From Erigeron canadensis (taxonomy: Eukaryota > Streptophyta > Magnoliopsida > Asterales > Asteraceae), in assembly GCF_010389155.1 (NCBI RefSeq), contig NC_057764.1, forward strand, positions 248,001 to 312,000: DNA of 64,000 nucleotides, in the 5' to 3' direction. The first letter of the stretch is position 1, and each line of letters starts with the position of its first letter. The translations under genes were made by a program, and so were the position numbers. The notes beneath the pieces were generated by a model. The model was given only the letters and a program-made list of their open reading frames with translations, was not told where the DNA came from and did no database searches. Below are positions 59,901 to 64,000 of the stretch, one piece after another.

Positions 59901-62900
59901 AGGACACAGCCACATCCACTTGAGTGCCTTAGAGGTTATGTGTCATATTCTAATTTCATTAAATTGCTCATTGGCAGTAATCTATAATTGAGAGCCATTA
60001 TATCGTTAGGCATCTTGAAGTTACAAGTCATTGTTCACTGCTTACCGTTTTTCTCTGGAAATATTATAAAAGTTATGCTGAAGTGCTTGAGTGGACTATC
60101 ATATCTTGACTAGTTTGTTAGTTCTGTCCAACCTAATTTTAATGAAACAATGGTTCAATGGTACAGGAGGCACGTAAGCGTTTTGACAAGGCCAGCATTC
60201 TATATGACCAGGTAGGTTTATAATGTTTCCCGACGCATTCGGTGTTGCTTACAAAAAATATATTGAAGGTAAACTATGATCATTGCATTGTGATTGAAAC
60301 CAACAGTAATTGGCTATCATTTGTTCTCATGTTTTTTCATGTTTGTAAATTTTTAATCTGACATCCCAAAATAAATTAGCTTTTTGTTACCAAAGGGACT
60401 TTGGCCTAGCCATATTGGGTTACCTTACAACCAAGAAGCTTTGGGTTCACGTCTCCTTTGAGAGAAACAGGTGTCAATAATAGGTTGTTAGGGCCTAGGG
60501 GTGTTGTATGCCTTTGTCTTTCAAGAAAAAAACTTAGAAAAGAAATGAGCTTTTTCGAAAATGTGTAAGCTTATGTCTCTTAATTAAGTTCAGAGGTTCT
60601 TATGTAGATTTGATTTTCACATGGTTATGCATTCAAGATTGAGATGTTTGTCACATTTTATTTTATTCTATTTTCGTTGATGGTTTTCCATACGTAGGCT
60701 CGAGAGAAGTTCCTGTCCTTGAAGAAAGGCACCAAAAGTGATATAGCTACGATATTGGAGGAGGTATTGGCCATTTTATTTTGCTTGTTTGTGTTTATCC
60801 AACTTTTTAGCATTCAATACTAATATATGCATGCAAATATCCAGGACCTTCATAACGCAAGGGCTACTTTTGAGCAAGCAAGATTCAATCTGGTCAGAAT
60901 ATTGCTAGTACTTCACAATCATTGAATTATTCGTATTGTGGTAGAAATATAAGGTTTTAATACATGCGATTCATCCCCCAGGTCACTGCACTTTCTAATG
61001 TTGAAGCGAAAAAGAGATTTGAATTCCTGGAAGCAGTTAGTGGTACAATGGACGCCCATCTTCGTTACTTTAAACAGGTAACTGGTCTTGGTGTTTGTGT
61101 TTTTTTTATGCTTCTTTGGTGTTTGAAAGTTTTGTAAACCTTCGTTGGCCTGTACTCTGTAGGGATATGAGCTTTTGCATCAAATGGAGCCATATATAAA
61201 TCAGGTTTGCTACCTTACACCTGCCGTTCAGTATGTTAGTTGAAAGCTGTTAATTAGATAGACAGGGTGTTTAGGGAGTTTGTTAATAGCATTAGTAATT
61301 GTAATTCATGCAGGTGTTGACATATGCTCAACAATCTAGAGAAAGATCAAATTATGAGCAAGCAGCCCTTAATGAAAGAATGCAAGATTATAAAAGACAG
61401 ATTGATCGGGAAAGTAGGTGGTCTTCAAATGGTTCCAATGGATCTCCAAATGGTGATGGCATTCAAGCCATTGGTAGAAGTTCCCATAAAATGATAGAGG
61501 CAGTCATGCAATCTGCTTCTAAGGGAAAGGTTCAAACCATTCGGCAGGGATATCTTTCAAAGCGCTCGTCAAACTTAAGAGGTGACTGGAAAAGAAGGTT
61601 TTTTGTTCTTGATAGCAGAGGAATGTTGTACTACTATCGCAAGCAAAGTAGCAAACCATCTGTAAGCTGGATTGGTGATCATACGTATATTACTTTTTAT
61701 TTTGTGTTTTGAGTTTTATGATTATTGTTAAGCTGTATTGTTTGGTAGGGGTCTGGCACTCAAATTTCTGCTCAGAGGAATAGTTCTGAACTTGGTCATG
61801 GGCTACTCAGTCGTTGGCTTTCTTCTCATCACCATGGTGGAGGTGGAGTACATGATGAGAAATCTGTTGCTCATCACACTGTTAACCTCTTGACATCAAC
61901 AATAAAAGTTGACGCTGACCAATCGGACCTCAGATTTTGTTTCAGGATTATTTCTCCAACTAAAAATTATACTTTGCAGGTGAGATTGACTTCACAGCTC
62001 TACATGTTAAATTGCATATCTGTTATTCCGACTATGTTTCAAGTATCCGTTGTTGTTCATGAGTTGTGTGTTGTAATTTGGCAGGCAGAGAGCACCCTGG
62101 ATCAAATGGACTGGATAGAGAAGATAACCGGTGTTATTGCTTCATTGCTGAGTTCTCAGGTTCCTGAGAGGGTAATCAATTTGAGTATATCAATTAGTTC
62201 AGGTTACATGTGGCCTAAACATTTTTATACTTTAATATGTAGTGTTGACGTTTGAACCGATATGTTTAATGTTTCAGTGTTTGTCTGGTAGTCCTATGGG
62301 GAGTAGCCATCATCGATCTGCGAGTGATAGCAGTTCATTTGAAAGTTCTGATTTCGATCACACCGGTGTTGAGGAATACACATCTAACTATCCAAACCCT
62401 GGCCGCCTATCAAGAATTTCACATCACCTTCAATCTGCCCCAAAACCTATAGACGTGTTGCGTAGAGTTTGTGGGAATGATAAGTGTGCCGATTGTGGGG
62501 CTTCCGACCCAGATTGGGCATGCCTAAATCTAGGAGTTCTTGTCTGCATTGAATGTTCTGGTGTGCACCGTAACCTTGGTGTCCACATATCAAAAGTAAT
62601 CTTTCTAAAGCCTCTCTTGATCATCTATATCTTCTATGGAGTTTAAGCCACTATATAAATTACTATACATGAGAAAAGCACATGTTCTATGGACGCAAGA
62701 ATCAACATAGTTGTAAATAAGCAAAAATTTCGATATAGATATTCCATGCTTTATTTTTGGGATGTGATATTTGTACCAATTCTTTTAATATTCTTACCAC
62801 ACTGTACAAGTATTATTACAGACTGTACAATTATCAATTGCACAAATGTGGTAAAATAATCAAAAGGTGTGGTACCACTATCAATTCCCTTTATTTTTAG

Positions 62901-64000
62901 TATAACTGAGATGGATGGCATATCTTACCAGTGTTTTTTTTTAAACAGCATGGAATATATATATATATATCATCTTATCAGCTATATTAGAAATGTATAT
63001 GGACACAATACTAGTATGATCCAAATTCAAGTGTTTATAGCCATTTAAACTCTACTCTTTTATTATAAGAAAGGCCTCTTGAAATACTTATGCACAATAT
63101 ATAGTGCAGGTGTTTGTTACTAATGTAAACTTTATGACGTGCATAGTTGAAAGATGCCATGCTACAATCTGTGTCGGTGTTTTATTGTACTTGAATACGG
63201 ATGAACTCTGTCTCATTGTATGAAATATGCGGTCATTTTACTTGAGATATAAACAATGTCTTGATGCCACCTTTTTGCTGCAGGTACGGTCATTGACACT
63301 TGATGTTAAAGTGTGGGAGCCGTCGGTGATAACCTTGTTTCAGTCTTTGGGGAATGCCTTTTCTAATTCAGTTTGGGAGGAATTATTGCAATCGAAAGGT
63401 GCCTATAAGACGGAACTTGTCCCAACAGGGTAAACTGCTTGCCTGCGTTAATGTCACTTCATTTAATCAGCAATTTTTTTGTTTCTTTCTCACGTGCTGT
63501 TGGCAAAATATGGTAAAAATTGTTTTCTGTGATTTTGTTGAAGGTTGTACAAGTCTGATAAGCCTCAACTCCTTTATTTCTGCAAACCCAATCATTCTGA
63601 TTCTATAGCCGTGAAGGAGAAGTTCATTCATGCAAAGGTTCACCTTACAAGGCCGCATACACATATTCTTCTACATACATATTTTTCTACTGACTCTTGA
63701 CATTTGTTTTTTGGTGTGATTTAAATAATAAAAACTTTGTTTGCTGTTGGGTGCAGTATGCTTTGAAAGTTTTTGTACGAAAACCCAAGGATTATAGCTT
63801 GGTTACCGAGCATATATGGGAGGCTGTGCGTGCTAATGACAAGAAAGCTGTATACCGTTTGATTGTGAACTTTGAAGCGGATGTGAATCATGTATATGAA
63901 CATGGGTGTTTTAATTCTTCTCTGACCCTTGCTAAAGCAATGCTGCTGCAAGAGCCGATCACACCTGATCATACCTCTGTTTGCTTGGTGAGGGATTCGT
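56913..64000 (+). CDS. VAN3: VAN3/AGD3-type ARF GTPase-activating protein (3' end outside the window)
   Basis: Cytosolic/trans-Golgi ARF-GAP with BAR, PH, ArfGAP and ankyrin domains; VAN3 acts in auxin-linked vesicle traffic and vein continuity (known for the family). Exons in frame: 56913-56957, 57218-57294, 58276-58376, 59358-59428, 59748-59810, 60167-60211, 60698-60763, 60845-60892, 60982-61077, 61163-61204, 61314-61661, 61749-61979, 62085-62171, 62278-62595, 63284-63429, 63544-63637, 63757 onward. BAR about 1-240; PH about 295-438 ([16 protein letters not shown]); ArfGAP from about 497, with the zinc finger C510-x2-C513-x16-C530-x2-C533 and the arginine finger R538 in GVHRNLG. Ankyrin repeats begin after residue 650. 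The last exon may end at 63987 (TTG|GTGAGG). AGD1 and AGD2 are close relatives, so the exact paralogue is less certain than the family. Confidence 0.92.
57927..58192. mobile_element. MITE-like repeat in VAN3 intron 2
   Basis: Starts AATAGCGGCGTTGTAG and ends ACCGCTATT. The interior repeats GCTATT/AATAGC in both directions. Probably a small DNA transposon derivative; target duplication not seen. Confidence 0.5.

Noticed and set aside
60395..60535. Possible SINE in a VAN3 intron (GGGTTCACGTCTCC resembling a B box)
   Set aside because: No convincing A box, tail or target duplication.

Overview
The window is nuclear DNA of a flowering plant: AT-rich, with intron-rich genes using canonical GT-AG junctions, and packed with plant transposon families (LTR retroelements including a Tat-type Gypsy element, Helitron-like, Harbinger-, hAT- and MULE-like elements, tRNA-derived SINEs). 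The proteins point to a eudicot. An asterid such as a member of the Asteraceae is my guess from the general character of the sequence, not something I can show.

Four host genes are supported, all by exon models I stitched by hand with reading frame kept across every junction. (1) 6020-16503, + strand: a 15-exon SUVH4/KRYPTONITE-type histone H3K9 methyltransferase (SRA, pre-SET, SET, post-SET; 667 aa). (2) 41818-43412, + strand: a 3-exon trihelix repressor of the ASR3 type. (3) 45433-43804, - strand: a 2-exon TSSC4-like protein, convergent with ASR3. (4) 56913 to the window edge, + strand: a VAN3/AGD3-type BAR-PH-ArfGAP-ankyrin protein, cut off in the ankyrin region.

Layout. 1-5400: two oppositely oriented copies of one LTR (family A: 1-1305 and 3396-5015) around and inside a second LTR-like repeat (family B). 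5.8-16.5 kb: SUVH4, whose introns hold Helitron-, Harbinger- and other MITE-like insertions. 16.5-27.6 kb: decayed LTRs and MITEs. 27642-36250: a defective Tat-type Gypsy retrotransposon with protease, reverse transcriptase, two RNase H domains and integrase on +, and a spliced antisense gene on -; that antisense gene is broken by a third family-A LTR (33925-35415). 36.2-41.4 kb: LTR remnant with a 43-bp minisatellite, Helitron end, SINE, fold-back element and long-TIR MULE-like element. 41.8-45.4 kb: ASR3 and TSSC4. 45.5-56.1 kb: MITEs, Helitron-like elements with nested insertions, a second MULE-like element and a GC-richer block that may be organellar. 56.9-64 kb: VAN3.

The most unusual structure is in the family-A LTRs. 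Just upstream of each TATA box lies an array of short, almost perfect CpG-rich palindromes arranged in pairs with regular spacing. Copies 1 and 2 use ACTGCGNCGCAGT with about 30 bp between members of a pair; copy 3 uses GGTGCGNCGCACC with about 21 bp. The same ACTGCG palindrome array also occurs in an LTR whose flanking sequence looks unrelated (22337-22425). This looks like a modular enhancer or silencing target that changes its letters but keeps its grammar. A second point of interest is a SILK plus RVxF motif pair (PP1 docking signature) in the TSSC4-like protein.
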